A stretch of DNA of 64,000 bases from Pleurocapsa minor HA4230-MV1 (GTDB lineage: Bacteria; Cyanobacteriota; Cyanobacteriia; Cyanobacteriales; Xenococcaceae): assembly GCA_019359095.1 (NCBI GenBank), contig JAHHHZ010000026.1, positions 114,885 through 178,884 on the forward strand, given 5' to 3'. Below are positions 53,228-63,612 of this stretch, piece after piece; position 1 is the first letter of the stretch, and each line of letters starts with the position of its first letter. A program made the translations under genes and the position numbers. The notes below the pieces were generated by a model that was given only the letters and a program-made list of their open reading frames with translations, made no database searches and had not been told where the DNA came from.

Positions 53228-55342
53228 TTATGTTATGACCAAAAAAGTAGCATCGAAATAAAAGGTAGAACCTTCATTAAGTTTACTTTTTACTTGAAGC
53301 TTGCTATTCATGAGCTGAATTATTTGTTTGCTAATAGCTAAACCTAAACCAATACCCCTTTGATATTTTGCTCTGTCTCCAACTTGTTCAAAAGGCTGGA
53401 AAATTTTTTCCAGCTCATCTCTAGCAATTCCTACACCAGTATCTTTGATTTCAAATCTAATAGTCTGTTTTGCCAGACAATTAGTCTCAGCGGGAGAGTA
53501 GGCGATCGCAATGGCTTTTAAAATTACTTGACCGCGATCGGTGAACTTGAGGGAATTATCTAATAAACTAATCAATACTTGTCGCAATCGTTTTTCATCA
53601 GCCCAAAAATAAGTAGGTAAATCCCCTAAAGACTGATATTCAAGGTTGATATTTTTTTCTAAGGCTCTGATTTTAACTATATCAATAATGCCATTCATAA
53701 ATTTAGCAAAGTCTAGCTCTTGAGGGCTAAGTTCTATTTGATGGGCTTTGATTTGGGTAAAATCTAAAATATCGCCGATGAGAGAAGAGACATGATTGCT
53801 ACTCTGTTCAATAATTTTTAAGTTATGAAGTTGGTCATATTTAATTTTTTTCCAATCAGAATTATTAATTTCACCTAAGTTAAGTTCACTAATGCTACGT
53901 TGCGAAATTTGAGCATAACCTAAAATTCCTTTGAGGGGAGTACGCAATTCGTGGCTAATATTAGCTAAAAACCGATCTTTGGTGTGATTGGCTATTTCTG
54001 CTGCTTCTTTTGCCGCTTTTAACTCAATAGTTCTCTCTTGTACTCTATTCTCCAATTCTTCATTGATATTTTCTAGAAAATCGAATTGGCTTTTGAGCTG
54101 TTGTGCCATTTGATTAAAAGCTGTAGACAGGACAACTATTTCTTTTGCCCCACTGATGCCCACCTGTCGTTCTAATTGCCCATGGGATAACGCTTGAGAA
54201 GCTTCGCTCAAAAGATAAATTGGTCGGGTAATCCAACGGGAAGTATACCAACCTAATACTACGGCAACACCCAAAGCCCCCAAACACAAGAAAATTGTTT
54301 TTTGAGTGTTGGCATTAATTTGGGCTGTAAAATCTGATTCTGGCACTGTGACGGCAATTAACCAATCTAAACCTAATTCATCCTGCCAAGGGGTTACTTG
54401 AACAAACTGGCGATCGCCATCAAGAAAAAATTCAGTTTGCCTGGCTTTTTTGATCTTGTCAAGCGACTGGTATTCTTGCAACAAGTGTTGGGTAGTCGCT
54501 CTGACTACAGGATCGGAGCTGTTAGCGGTTTGAATCCTTTGCGGTTTTCCCTTAACCATCTGATATGGCAAGTCTGTTCCCGAACCAGCCACGAGAGAAC
54601 CGTCTCGTTCAATGATGTATATTTTAGCTGAAGGGCTGATTTGAATTTGGTTAAGAAAATCGCCGATCTGAGAAAGAATTAGATCTACGCCAATCACGCC
54701 AATAAATTTTTCTTCGCTATTGAAAACTGGATAACTAGAAGAAATTGAGAGTATTTCTGGTTTATCTTGCCATTGATAAATTTCACTCCAAACTGGACGA
54801 AGAGTTCTAGCTGCATCGGCATACCAACCTTCTTCGCGAGTATCACCACTTTCAGGATCGTATTCTGAAGTGGTACGATTACCTTGGGAGTCTGTTTCGT
54901 AGCTGGTTAAAGCAACTATATTCGGTTTAAGAATTTCATGAATGACAAAAGTATTATTTTCGAGTCTTTCTACGCCGATAAATTCTCCAGCTATACTAGC
55001 GTAATTGATATAACCAACATCAAACTGTTGCATCTGTTCCCAAAAATAATGACCAATTATCTCAAAATTGTTTAGATCGAGAATACCTAATCTAACGGCT
55101 TGGAGATTAATTTGATTAAGTTTATGGGGAACGGATAAATAAGAATCCAAGTGGCGATCGATATTATTGGTTGCATCTGAGCGCATTTGACTGGCTATAT
55201 CATTGACCGCTTTTTGCCCGTTACGTAGAGATAAATATCCAGTTAATCCTACGAGAGCAAAAATTTGTATGACAAATGGAATAATTAAGATTAAGCGCAA
55301 TGGTAGTTTAAGGCTATTTTTCTCTAAAGAAGTATGGTTCAT
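53228..55342 (-). CDS. Membrane sensor histidine kinase (dCache-HAMP-HisKA-HATPase)
   Basis: Two-component sensor of 704 residues. Membrane helices at about 15-37 and 348-368 enclose a periplasmic dCache-type domain (DTREEGWYADAARTLRPVWS, IGVIGVDLILSQIGDFLNQI, WLIAVTVPESDFTAQI) that likely binds a small ligand. HAMP is at about 370-422, then a short coiled coil. HisKA has the phospho-acceptor in FLANISHELRTPLKGILGYA (histidine near 464). HATPase_c has N (LISLLDNSLKFTD), G1 (FEIKDTGVGIARDE) and G2 (RGIGLGLAISKQII) boxes. No response regulator is nearby. Its signal is unknown. Confidence 0.93.
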   Translation of the reverse strand: MNHTSLEKNSLKLPLRLILIIPFVIQIFALVGLTGYLSLRNGQKAVNDIASQMRSDATNNIDRHLDSYLSVPHKLNQINLQAVRLGILDLNNFEIIGHYFWEQMQQFDVGYINYASIAGEFIGVERLENNTFVIHEILKPNIVALTSYETDSQGNRTTSEYDPESGDTREEGWYADAARTLRPVWSEIYQWQDKPEILSISSSYPVFNSEEKFIGVIGVDLILSQIGDFLNQIQISPSAKIYIIERDGSLVAGSGTDLPYQMVKGKPQRIQTANSSDPVVRATTQHLLQEYQSLDKIKKARQTEFFLDGDRQFVQVTPWQDELGLDWLIAVTVPESDFTAQINANTQKTIFLCLGALGVAVVLGWYTSRWITRPIYLLSEASQALSHGQLERQVGISGAKEIVVLSTAFNQMAQQLKSQFDFLENINEELENRVQERTIELKAAKEAAEIANHTKDRFLANISHELRTPLKGILGYAQISQRSISELNLGEINNSDWKKIKYDQLHNLKIIEQSSNHVSSLIGDILDFTQIKAHQIELSPQELDFAKFMNGIIDIVKIRALEKNINLEYQSLGDLPTYFWADEKRLRQVLISLLDNSLKFTDRGQVILKAIAIAYSPAETNCLAKQTIRFEIKDTGVGIARDELEKIFQPFEQVGDRAKYQRGIGLGLAISKQIIQLMNSKLQVKSKLNEGSTFYFDATFLVIT

Positions 55343-55548
55343 AGAGCTATTGGTCTCAAAGGCTTAATAAATAAGGGAAGTAAGGATCTTAAAAGAGATT
55401 AAATTTTTTTTTAACTCTTACTAAATAAATGTAGTAACTGGTAATAATCCTTTTCTAGTCTATTAGTACTGCTTTGAAAGGAGCGAAAAGAGCGAGAACG
55501 AGATTATTAGGTTAACTAATATTGTTATTGTACGTAAAATAATCATTA

Positions 55549-57174
55549 TTAGAAGCTAAAAATTGTCCGTAAAGTTCCGACATAAATAGTGTCGTTATTT
55601 GAATCACCGTTAGAATTAAATAAAGCATAACCACCAGGTGTCAACTGAATGTTATCGTTTAAGTTGTATTGATACTCTACATTTAAAAGATAGGGTGTAT
55701 CCTCGTCTTCTTCTAAAGCGTCCCCACTCGAATCAATTAAACTTGACGGCTGACCAAAACTGACAACAAAAGTCGAGCCTTCTTTAAGTAGATCGCTATA
55801 GGTTGCGTAACCACTCCAAGTTAAGATGTCAGCATCAGCATTATCATCAATTGTCCCAGCGGTAGCATAACCAAAATATCCCCCCACCGCTAGCTTTTCT
55901 AAAACTTGAAACCTACTAGCCAAGCCATAATTATCAGTAGAGTTGGCTCTATCTTCAAAAGGATCTGTCGCTGCATCAGTACCGACAAAGCCAGCCAAAT
56001 CATATTCACTTCCTGCCCCTTGATAAGCCCTAAGATAGGCTAGGGCGATATTTAAACGTTCTTCTAAAAAAGAAAGATTCAAATTAGCTCCAGCAGCATA
56101 ATTACCGTTAAATAGTCCATTGCCAGGCTCGGAATCGGCGGGATTAGTCGCCCAGTAGCCAACATCTAAATTTACCGATTCTAAAATCTCGATATTTAAA
56201 CCTAAAGCTGCCCCCTCCTGATTACCATTATCGTAAATTAGGTTATTGTAGGCGCTAAAAAGACTAAGAGAGTCATAAGTTGCGCCCATAGTTGGGTAAA
56301 CATCAAAAATATCATCGATTAGAACACCATTAGTACCTACTACAGCCGATATTTTCTCGGTAATGGGAAAAGTGTAAGAAAAGAGATCTATTTCAACATT
56401 ATTACTACTGTCTCCTTCAAAGTTGAGCGCTAAGGAATTAGTACCGCCAGAATCAACAGGACTAGTAATATTTGACGCCTCTAAACGAACAATTAAAAGA
56501 TCTTCTCCTGTAAAGCTAGTATTAAAATTAAGGCGAACCCGACTGCTGAAGGTTAGTTCGTTATCAATATCGCTACCGTCTGGTTTTTGGTCACCAAAAG
56601 TTCCTAGTACGTAATTAATAATCTCTGTATCTAGTTTAGTAGTAGTGGAAAAAGAATTATCTTCCAAAATAGCAGTGCGACTTTCAAGTTCATCGACTCT
56701 CCCTCTTAAGCTAGCTAATTCTACGGCAAATTCTTGACTCAATCGCTCTACGGTAGCAAGATCATCTGCTGATACTGATTCTGAGCTAGCAATTAAACGT
56801 TCGATCTGATTTAAGCAACTATTTAATCCTGCTGCAAATTCATAGCGACTTAAAGATTGACTACCACGATAAGTCTGATTAGGAAAACCAGCTATACAGC
56901 CATAGCGCTCAACTAAGCTTCTGAAAGCTTCGTAAGCCCAATCTGTAGCAGAAACATCCCTAAATTGCTTGACGGGAGGAAACGCCGAACTTGTTTCGGC
57001 ATGTTCCATATCCGAAGGTGTATCCTTTAGGACTCCCGTCGTGACGTTGGTAACCTGCCCTAAATCATCTTGATAGTTATTTATTGGTGTTGCGCTGGCA
57101 TAACTACAAGAAAATAATAAGAAACTGAAAATTGCTGTTCCCTGAGAAAACAACTTAATTGAGCGATTAGACAT
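55549..57174 (-). CDS. Iron-uptake-type porin, SLH plus OprB domains
   Basis: Outer-membrane porin typical of cyanobacteria, linked to inorganic iron uptake in characterised members. Signal peptide about residues 1-28. One SLH domain at about 70-130 (DVSATDWAYEAFRSLVERYG, FPNQTYRGSQSLSRYEFAAG) anchors it to peptidoglycan. A short coiled coil follows (about 145-172). The OprB beta barrel (about 180-541) ends in the outer-membrane phenylalanine IFSF. 541 residues is usual. Confidence 0.92.
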   Translation of the reverse strand: MSNRSIKLFSQGTAIFSFLLFSCSYASATPINNYQDDLGQVTNVTTGVLKDTPSDMEHAETSSAFPPVKQFRDVSATDWAYEAFRSLVERYGCIAGFPNQTYRGSQSLSRYEFAAGLNSCLNQIERLIASSESVSADDLATVERLSQEFAVELASLRGRVDELESRTAILEDNSFSTTTKLDTEIINYVLGTFGDQKPDGSDIDNELTFSSRVRLNFNTSFTGEDLLIVRLEASNITSPVDSGGTNSLALNFEGDSSNNVEIDLFSYTFPITEKISAVVGTNGVLIDDIFDVYPTMGATYDSLSLFSAYNNLIYDNGNQEGAALGLNIEILESVNLDVGYWATNPADSEPGNGLFNGNYAAGANLNLSFLEERLNIALAYLRAYQGAGSEYDLAGFVGTDAATDPFEDRANSTDNYGLASRFQVLEKLAVGGYFGYATAGTIDDNADADILTWSGYATYSDLLKEGSTFVVSFGQPSSLIDSSGDALEEDEDTPYLLNVEYQYNLNDNIQLTPGGYALFNSNGDSNNDTIYVGTLRTIFSF

Positions 57175-57434
57175 TATTTCTTGTACCTAATAGACATTTT
57201 CCATCAATCATAATTAAAGTAGAGTAACAGTAATAGTCTTCTATGCGATCGCTTCTACTGCTAGACTACATAAATTGTCATCTTCATATGTGCGTTGCTG
57301 GATCAAGATTGCACAACACCAGGCAAAAATTGTCGCTTAGATTACCGATTTGTTTTTACAATGAAGTAATAGAGAAAAATATAAAAATATACCGATCGCA
57401 TCTTGACCATTTTAAGCAAAACTCTCAAAAAACT

Positions 57435-58421
57435 ATGGATTTAATTGCACTCGAAAGCTTTTTGGACAATACTTCTTTTGCGGTGTTGCTAGTTACCATG
57501 CTGATCTATTGGGGGGGTGCTGCTTTTCCCAATTTGCCCTTTCTGGCTACCTTGGGTACAACAGGAATGGCGATCGCTAATTTATGTATGGCTACTCTGT
57601 TGGGATCTCGCTGGATTGAAGCGGGTTATTTTCCCTTGAGCAACCTGTATGAATCTTTATTCTTTTTAGCTTGGGGCGTTACCACAATTCACTTTGTGGC
57701 AGAAAGAATGAGCCGTAGTCGTTTGGTGGGTGTCGTAACAAGCCCTGTAGCGATGTGTATTACCGCTTTTGCAGCCCTCAGTTTACCTGTAGAAATGCAG
57801 GCATCAGCACCCTTAGTTCCTGCTTTAAAATCTAATTGGTTAATGATGCACGTTAGCGTAATGATGTTAAGTTATTCGACGTTGATGGTAGGAAGTGCGA
57901 TCGCCATTGGCTTTTTAATTGTTACCCGTGGTCAGAAAGTAGAGTTGAAAGGAAGTTCGGTAGGGACTGGTAGTTTTCGCGATCGCGTTAAGCAAAAAAC
58001 CACTAAAAGTCCTGCTGCGGATAATGTCTATGCCAGCACTGGCAATACGGCAGTAATCGATTTACCCCAAACAGAAACCGTTACTCTTTCGCCTGAGCGT
58101 TTGAGTCTGGCAGATACTCTAGATAATATTAGCTATCGCGTAATTGGTCTGGGTTTTCCTCTCTTAACTATTGGCATTATTGCGGGAGGAGTTTGGGCAA
58201 ACGAAGCTTGGGGTTCATACTGGAGTTGGGATCCCAAAGAAACCTGGGCATTTATCACCTGGCTAGTATTTGCAGCCTATCTTCATGCTCGCATTACACG
58301 CGGTTGGCAGGGTAGAAAACCAGCGATCTTAGCAGCAGTAGGCTTTGTAGTAGTCTGGGTTTGCTATTTAGGAGTTAATTTACTGGGGCAGGGTTTACAT
58401 TCCTACGGTTGGTTTTTATGA
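57435..58421 (+). CDS. ccsB: Cytochrome c biogenesis protein CcsB (chloroplast CcsA type)
   Basis: Heme-handling membrane protein of the system II cytochrome c assembly pathway, acting with Ccs1/ResB at the thylakoid or plasma membrane. ATG 57435 gives [20 protein letters not shown], the usual start; an upstream frame opening from 57243 is unlikely. About eight membrane helices. The WWD heme-binding loop is [19 protein letters not shown] near the C-terminus. Conserved histidines are seen in [23 protein letters not shown] and [10 protein letters not shown] low-complexity loop lies at about 170-205. About 328 residues. It is divergent from the porin gene. Confidence 0.9.
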   Translation: MDLIALESFLDNTSFAVLLVTMLIYWGGAAFPNLPFLATLGTTGMAIANLCMATLLGSRWIEAGYFPLSNLYESLFFLAWGVTTIHFVAERMSRSRLVGVVTSPVAMCITAFAALSLPVEMQASAPLVPALKSNWLMMHVSVMMLSYSTLMVGSAIAIGFLIVTRGQKVELKGSSVGTGSFRDRVKQKTTKSPAADNVYASTGNTAVIDLPQTETVTLSPERLSLADTLDNISYRVIGLGFPLLTIGIIAGGVWANEAWGSYWSWDPKETWAFITWLVFAAYLHARITRGWQGRKPAILAAVGFVVVWVCYLGVNLLGQGLHSYGWFL

Positions 58422-58738
58422 GCCACAAGAACAGTTTAAAAGCTTTTAACTTTTGATCGATTTACTTCTTTAATTGTGATCTTGTCCTTACAAATCTTCA
58501 TCTAAGTGATATCAAATGCTACAGAATTTAAAATTGTTGTGAATTAAAAAGGTTATATAAAGAAATATTTTATTGGGCTATTTCATTTTAATTGATTAGT
58601 CCAAGACATTCTTTGATGCTATTACTTGTCAATAAAGATAGCAAAGAGTTATGGGCTGTAAATATTTTTTTATATCTATCAAATTTACAGGTTGTTGGAT
58701 TGTGATTTTAGTTTCCATTCTGATGAATTAGAAGTTAT
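58422..58738. other. Intergenic region
   Basis: 317 AT-rich bases before the permease gene. I see no gene, clear hairpin or repeat in it. A possible upstream GAAGTTAT before ATG 58739 is a weak ribosome-binding site. Confidence 0.4.
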
Positions 58739-60082
58739 ATGAAAACCCATGATGTAGATGTGGATGTAGATGTAAATTCAGCTGAAGCAGATTCTCTCAA
58801 ACGAGTATTTGGCTTACCAACCCTAGTGATTTATGGAGTTGGCGATATTCTAGGTGCGGGAATTTATGCAGTAATCGGCAAAATAGCTGGACTTTCTGGC
58901 ACTTTGGTTTGGGCTTCTTTCTTAACCGCTATGGTTGTTGCAGCATTAACGGCTTTAAGTTATGCCGAGCTTGGCAGTCGATTTCCCCAAAGTGGTGGGG
59001 TTGCTTGCTTTGTCCATAGGGCATTTCGCACTGACTGGCTCTCAGTTTTAGTCGGCTGGTTAATGTTTTGTACTTGCCTAGTGTCGATGGCGACGCTCTC
59101 GAAAGCATTTGCTGGCTATCTCAATGCTTTTGCACCAGCTATTCCAGCTTGGCTGATTGTCTTAGCACTCTTTTTCGCGCTGGCATTTATCAATTTTAGA
59201 GGCATGAAGGAGTCCTCGGCGCTAAATATTTTTTGCACCTTTGTCGAGGTGACAGGTCTGTTGATTGTGATTGTGGTGGCATTTTTCTTTCTCAGTGGTG
59301 GTAGCACAGCTAATCCTGTTGCCGTACCCGATCGACAAGCAATAGGTTTGGTGGCAGTCATTCAGGGAGCAGCACTCGCTTTCTATGCCTTCATTGGCTT
59401 TGAGGATATTGTCAATGTTGCGGAGGAAGTCAAAAATCCTGAACGCAATGTACCAAGAGCAATCTTATTGGCACTAGCGATCGCTGGTGTAGTTTATATA
59501 CTTGTCTCCTGGCTGGCACTTCAGGTACTCAATCCCATAGAAATTAGTGCTTCAGAAGCTCCGTTACTAGATGTAGTGCGTCGAGCGCAGCCCAATTTTC
59601 CTCAGATCGTTTTTACAATTATTGCTCTGTTTGCCGTACTTAATACGACACTGCTAAACTTTGTCACAGCCTCGCGACTACTGTTTGGTATGTCTCGTGA
59701 AGGTCTACTACCAGCTTGGTTAGGACGATTACATCACCGTAGAGCTACGCCCTATCGTACGCTGCTGGTTATTTTACCAATTGCCATTTTTCTCTCGCTT
59801 TCTGGGACACTAGAATTTTTAGCAGGAACAACAGCCACCTTGATTTTGGCAATGTTTTGTCTGGTTAACCTTTCACTGCTGCTGATCAAACGTCGAGAAC
59901 CTGTAACTAACGGTTTTAAAGTTCCCTATATTATTCCAGCGATCGCACTATTGTTCAATATAATTTTGGTTGCCTTCGCTTCTCTATCAAGTCACATTTT
60001 GGCACTGGTATTTACAGCAATTGGAGTAGTCTTAATTTTTCTGCAAAGGGCGATGAAAAGAAGGCATTTGTCAAACACTTGA
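58739..60082 (+). CDS. APC-family amino-acid permease
   Basis: Secondary transporter with 12 predicted helices, 447 residues. The first helix carries the APC substrate loop GVGDILGAGIYAVIGKIAG. SYAELGSRFPQSGGVACFVH is the helix 2-3 consensus. FYAFIGFEDIVNVAEEVKNP, at helix 6 and its loop, is the best family marker, with ERNVPRAILLALAIAGVVYI next. The N-terminus has a DVDVDVDV run. It likely imports an amino acid or polyamine with a cation; the substrate is unknown. Monocistronic. Confidence 0.9.
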   Translation: MKTHDVDVDVDVNSAEADSLKRVFGLPTLVIYGVGDILGAGIYAVIGKIAGLSGTLVWASFLTAMVVAALTALSYAELGSRFPQSGGVACFVHRAFRTDWLSVLVGWLMFCTCLVSMATLSKAFAGYLNAFAPAIPAWLIVLALFFALAFINFRGMKESSALNIFCTFVEVTGLLIVIVVAFFFLSGGSTANPVAVPDRQAIGLVAVIQGAALAFYAFIGFEDIVNVAEEVKNPERNVPRAILLALAIAGVVYILVSWLALQVLNPIEISASEAPLLDVVRRAQPNFPQIVFTIIALFAVLNTTLLNFVTASRLLFGMSREGLLPAWLGRLHHRRATPYRTLLVILPIAIFLSLSGTLEFLAGTTATLILAMFCLVNLSLLLIKRREPVTNGFKVPYIIPAIALLFNIILVAFASLSSHILALVFTAIGVVLIFLQRAMKRRHLSNT

Positions 60083-60151
60083 GATGTTGAGCTAAATCAA
60101 TTTAATCAATCTGGCGTTGCTGAAAAGTAATGATAAATATTTCATCAACGC

Positions 60152-61369
60152 TTATAATTTCCTGTTGTAAAGGGGAACGAATCCCGAAGCTTCAACTATT
60201 TCCTGACCTTGATTTGATAACAGCATTTGGGCATAAGCCTCGCCTGCAATCTGATCGGGAGTTCCATCCTGGCGAATTACTACAAATAAACGACGAGTTA
60301 AGGGATAAGCACCATTTTCAAATAACTTTAAATTTGGTTGTTTTTTAATCATAGGTGCAATGTAGTTAGCTGAATCTTCTGCTGCTAAACGAAACACCTT
60401 AATTCCTTGCTGATTTTGAATTAAAGAGGTTGAGGCAAGAGAAATAGTACCTGGTATGGCAATGACCTTGCGTACTGCCAAAGTATAGTTGGCTGCATAT
60501 TGAGTCTTTTTTGACACATTTTTTAGATTGTGAAGCGCTAAAATTTCGAGATTTTCTGGAGTGAGAAGTATGGGAGTAATCGGTAAATTGACTCCTCCCA
60601 CTTGCTGCCAATTGGTAATCTTGCCCGTAAAAATATCTTGAACTTGATCCAGAGTTAAATTATTGACTGCCAGGTTATTATTACCAAAAATGGCAATACC
60701 ATCGATCGCAATCGGTATTTGCAATAGTTCAATATTGCGCAACTTTGCTTGAACGTATTCTCGATCGGTGAGAGGGCGACCATTAAAGGCAAAGCTCAGT
60801 TCTCCATCTAGCAGCATTTTAATGCCATGGGCATAAGTCGGATCTTGGTTAGTTGGCTTGGTATATCTTAGGTTAAACTCAGGATAATCTTGGGCGATCG
60901 TATCATTCATTCCATGAGCCACTAAAGAAGCAAAATAAAGCGCGCCACCATAGTTAAATAAACCAGAAGGGACATTCCGTACCTGACTTATAGAATCATA
61001 CAAAGCAATTTTGTTTTCCCCATTGGCAGATATATATTTTGGTCGTCGCTCAAGAAAATAGTTGAACCATAAAGCGATCGCCAAACCTAAAGCCAACAAG
61101 CCACTAATTACACTTGGCGATCGCAGTTCTTGCCAAAGATGATCTGGTGATTTTTTCTGTACGACTTGTTCCTCTAAGACTTTGAGAGGTGGGACAATGG
61201 GAATAGATTTTTTAGGTTGATATTGCTTAAATTGATCTTCAATCGCATTTAGGGGATGAAAACAAATTTCACAGTAAAGGGCAGGTGGATGATTGTTAAA
61301 GCTACATTGAGGACAAATATTATTATTTTTAGCGATAGAATTTTTTTTATTTTGATTACTGAAGTGCAT
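60152..61369 (-). CDS. PstS-like periplasmic-binding domain behind a zinc ribbon and membrane helix
   Basis: Protein of 405 residues. Residues 19-36 form a four-cysteine zinc ribbon (C19-x2-C22, C33-x2-C36) in the cytoplasm. One membrane helix is at about 85-105 (ISGLLALGLAIALWFNYFL). The outer part (about 120-405) is a PBP-like domain of the PstS group: FNYGGALYFASLVAHGMNDT, LTLDQVQDIFTGKITNWQQV, VFRLAAEDSANYIAPMI, YPLTRRLFVVIRQDG. It overlaps the upstream binding-protein gene by 14 bases, so the two are translationally coupled. A membrane sensor for an anion, rather than a transporter part, is likely (inference). Confidence 0.8.
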   Translation of the reverse strand: MHFSNQNKKNSIAKNNNICPQCSFNNHPPALYCEICFHPLNAIEDQFKQYQPKKSIPIVPPLKVLEEQVVQKKSPDHLWQELRSPSVISGLLALGLAIALWFNYFLERRPKYISANGENKIALYDSISQVRNVPSGLFNYGGALYFASLVAHGMNDTIAQDYPEFNLRYTKPTNQDPTYAHGIKMLLDGELSFAFNGRPLTDREYVQAKLRNIELLQIPIAIDGIAIFGNNNLAVNNLTLDQVQDIFTGKITNWQQVGGVNLPITPILLTPENLEILALHNLKNVSKKTQYAANYTLAVRKVIAIPGTISLASTSLIQNQQGIKVFRLAAEDSANYIAPMIKKQPNLKLFENGAYPLTRRLFVVIRQDGTPDQIAGEAYAQMLLSNQGQEIVEASGFVPLYNRKL

Positions 61370-62381
61370 AAGATTTTATAAAACTTTGATTAAACATTCT
61401 AGATAAATCGGGATTTTTATCGATAGATTTAAGATCATTTTTTAAATAGTCAGTAATTTTATGAGCAGCATAATACATTGACTTCATATTATTTCCCTGA
61501 CTAAATGCTTCTATATTTTCGGCAACTGTAAAAATTTTTGTTCCTGCCTTAAATAGCTGTAATTCTTGATAACTGACTCCTGCCCGCTTTGCCATAATTT
61601 GGTCGACTTTAGCGGGTTGATTAGACATAAAGTCTAAAATATCAAACCAAGTATTAATTAAGGCTTGAACCTGCTCTGAACGCTGCTCAATTAGCTCTTC
61701 TGTAACTACCAAAAGATCGGGGATAGCACCAGGAAAAGCCTTGGAAGAAATTATTTCTGTCGCCCCTGCTTTTTTCAACGCAGTTAACCAAAAAGGAGGA
61801 AATGCTCCTACCGCATCTGCTTGACCAGCAACAAAAGCTGCTACGGCTGCACCCGTCTCGAGATCGATTATTTTTACTTCGTTGCGGGCTAAACCCTCCT
61901 GTTCCAAAGCAAGAGTCAGTAAAAAGTCATCAACTACCCCCGCTTCGACGGCAACCTGCTTACCTTTTAAATCTTTAACACTTTTAATTTCCTGACTGGC
62001 AATTATTTTGTCATTACCAGCAGAATTATCATTGACTAAAACAATAACCTCTCCCTTTACAGCATCTTCAATAAAGCTAATCGTATCGTTAAGAGTTTGA
62101 CAGTTGGCATCAATATGCCCCGCTGCTAAATCTTCAATCGATTGAGTATAGTTGTCATACCATCGAAGTTTGACATTTACTCCATGTTTGAGAAACAAGC
62201 CTTCTGATTCAGCGATCGCCCAAGGCCACCAACCAGCCCAGTTACTGTAGCCCATTACAATCGGACGTTCTAAAGTTTGAGCAGAATAGCTTAAAGAGAT
62301 CCAAGGCAGTTTGTGCCAGTTAGTCGTAATCGCTAAGCTTACTAGCAGTAAAATAGCCAATAACCAGATCTTCTTCGCCAT
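61356..62381 (-). CDS. NMT1/SsuA-type substrate-binding protein
   Basis: Periplasmic binding protein of the nitrate/sulfonate/thiamine-precursor type. The signal or anchor helix is about residues 4-22 (IWLLAILLLVSLAITTNWHK). RPIVMGYSNWAGWWPWAIAE is the family start, and HIDANCQTLNDTISFIEDAV, KDLKGKQVAVEAGVVDDFLL and AAFVAGQADAVGAFPPFWLT follow. No permease or ATPase is adjacent; instead its end overlaps the zinc-ribbon PstS-like gene. This points to a joint sensing or delivery unit. The ligand is unknown. Confidence 0.82.
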   Translation of the reverse strand: MAKKIWLLAILLLVSLAITTNWHKLPWISLSYSAQTLERPIVMGYSNWAGWWPWAIAESEGLFLKHGVNVKLRWYDNYTQSIEDLAAGHIDANCQTLNDTISFIEDAVKGEVIVLVNDNSAGNDKIIASQEIKSVKDLKGKQVAVEAGVVDDFLLTLALEQEGLARNEVKIIDLETGAAVAAFVAGQADAVGAFPPFWLTALKKAGATEIISSKAFPGAIPDLLVVTEELIEQRSEQVQALINTWFDILDFMSNQPAKVDQIMAKRAGVSYQELQLFKAGTKIFTVAENIEAFSQGNNMKSMYYAAHKITDYLKNDLKSIDKNPDLSRMFNQSFIKSYALQ

Positions 62382-62510
62382 TTACATTCCTAAGTCAATC
62401 GTCATTAGGCTACTCCCTACTAAGTCGGTTAATAGCTTTTATTAACTGTTTATGATTAAAAATTATAAAGGGAAACAGCTAGATTTAAGACCGTATATCT
62501 TGAGCTTTAT

Positions 62511-63416
62511 TTAATCTTTTAATTTGCGATCGCTAAGTAAACTTTTTATTTCTTTGATTAGAGTAGACTGACCCAAGCTACTACTGGGATTGGTTAGTAA
62601 CCCCTGACTAGGACTAAATAATAAAGCTAAAACAAAAATACCTGATGTCACCAAAACGATCGCTGGGCCAGAAGGCAAATTAAAGTAGTAGCTGAGATAC
62701 ATTCCCGTAATGCTAGATGTCACGCCGATGAGAGTTCCTAGCAACATCACCAAATGCAGACGATTTACCAATAGATAGGCACTGGCGGCAGGAGTAATTA
62801 ATAATGACAAGACTAAAACGACACCCACTGCTTTAAGACTAGCAACTATAGTTAAGCCGATTAAAACCATTAAACCCAAATCTAATAAACCCACAGGTAA
62901 ACCGACAGCTTGAGCGCCTAGTTTATCGAAAGTATAAAATAGTAGCTCTTTGTAGAGTAAGCTCACTACCGTCAAAACAATTCCCGCAATAATTAGAGTA
63001 TCCCGAACTTCATTACCATTGACCGCCAAAATATTACCAAATAAAAAGTGATTCAAATCAATCTTGTTATCTTTCTGCACTACTGTAATTAACGTTACTC
63101 CCAAAGCAAAAAATGCCGAAAAGACAATTCCCATCGCCGTATCTTCTTTAATATTCGATCTTGTGCTGATTAAATTAATTAAAAGCGTGCTAATAATTCC
63201 CGCAATGAACGCTCCTAAAAAGATATTTGCACCGACTATATAAGCGATCGCCAATCCAGGCAAGACCGAATGACTAATGGCATCCCCCAGCAAGGCCAAT
63301 CTCTGCACCATCAAATAACTCCCGACCACCGCACAAATTACACCGACGGTAATCGCAACAATTAGCGATCGCTGCATAAAAGCATACTGCAATGGTTCGA
63401 GTATTGTGTCTAACAT
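62511..63416 (-). CDS. Metal-ion ABC transporter permease (ZnuB/MntB type)
   Basis: Inner-membrane subunit of a manganese, zinc or iron ABC importer (ABC-3 family). ATG 63416 gives MLDTILEPLQYAFMQRSLIV, the usual start; an opening eight codons upstream is less likely. About eight to nine helices. YLMVQRLALLGDAISHSVLP and GLAIAYIVGANIFLGAFIAG are family motifs. VGVVLVLSLLITPAASAYLL is the ABC-3 permease core. The ATPase and binding protein would be expected upstream on this strand, but psbA begins there on the opposite strand, so they must lie elsewhere or downstream partners were lost. Confidence 0.9.
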   Translation of the reverse strand: MLDTILEPLQYAFMQRSLIVAITVGVICAVVGSYLMVQRLALLGDAISHSVLPGLAIAYIVGANIFLGAFIAGIISTLLINLISTRSNIKEDTAMGIVFSAFFALGVTLITVVQKDNKIDLNHFLFGNILAVNGNEVRDTLIIAGIVLTVVSLLYKELLFYTFDKLGAQAVGLPVGLLDLGLMVLIGLTIVASLKAVGVVLVLSLLITPAASAYLLVNRLHLVMLLGTLIGVTSSITGMYLSYYFNLPSGPAIVLVTSGIFVLALLFSPSQGLLTNPSSSLGQSTLIKEIKSLLSDRKLKD

Positions 63417-63488
63417 TAGATTAATGGTAGTGATTTTCAATGTTTTTACTACTTTAGATATAGATCGTCAAGATTTTTGTTACATAAC

Positions 63489-63517
63489 TTGACAAAGTTT
63501 TTAAGATTAGTTATGGT
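63489..63517 (+). promoter_or_regulatory. psbA promoter
   Basis: TTGACA (63489-63494) and TATGGT (63512-63517) with a 17-base spacer, a sigma70-type promoter with perfect -35. It leaves an untranslated leader of about 90 bases before ATG 63613. Such leaders are usual for cyanobacterial psbA. Confidence 0.7.
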
Positions 63518-63612
63518 GTGTACATGGATAAAGAAACACATCATTCTCATAAAGTTTCCAGTCCTGTTCTAAATCTAGAACACTCATATATAAACAACGC
63601 AATCATAAACAA

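Noticed and set aside
59116..59361. Minus-strand frames inside the APC permease and other well-coded genes
   Set aside because: Opposite-strand frames inside strongly conserved genes, with no ribosome-binding sites or family patterns.
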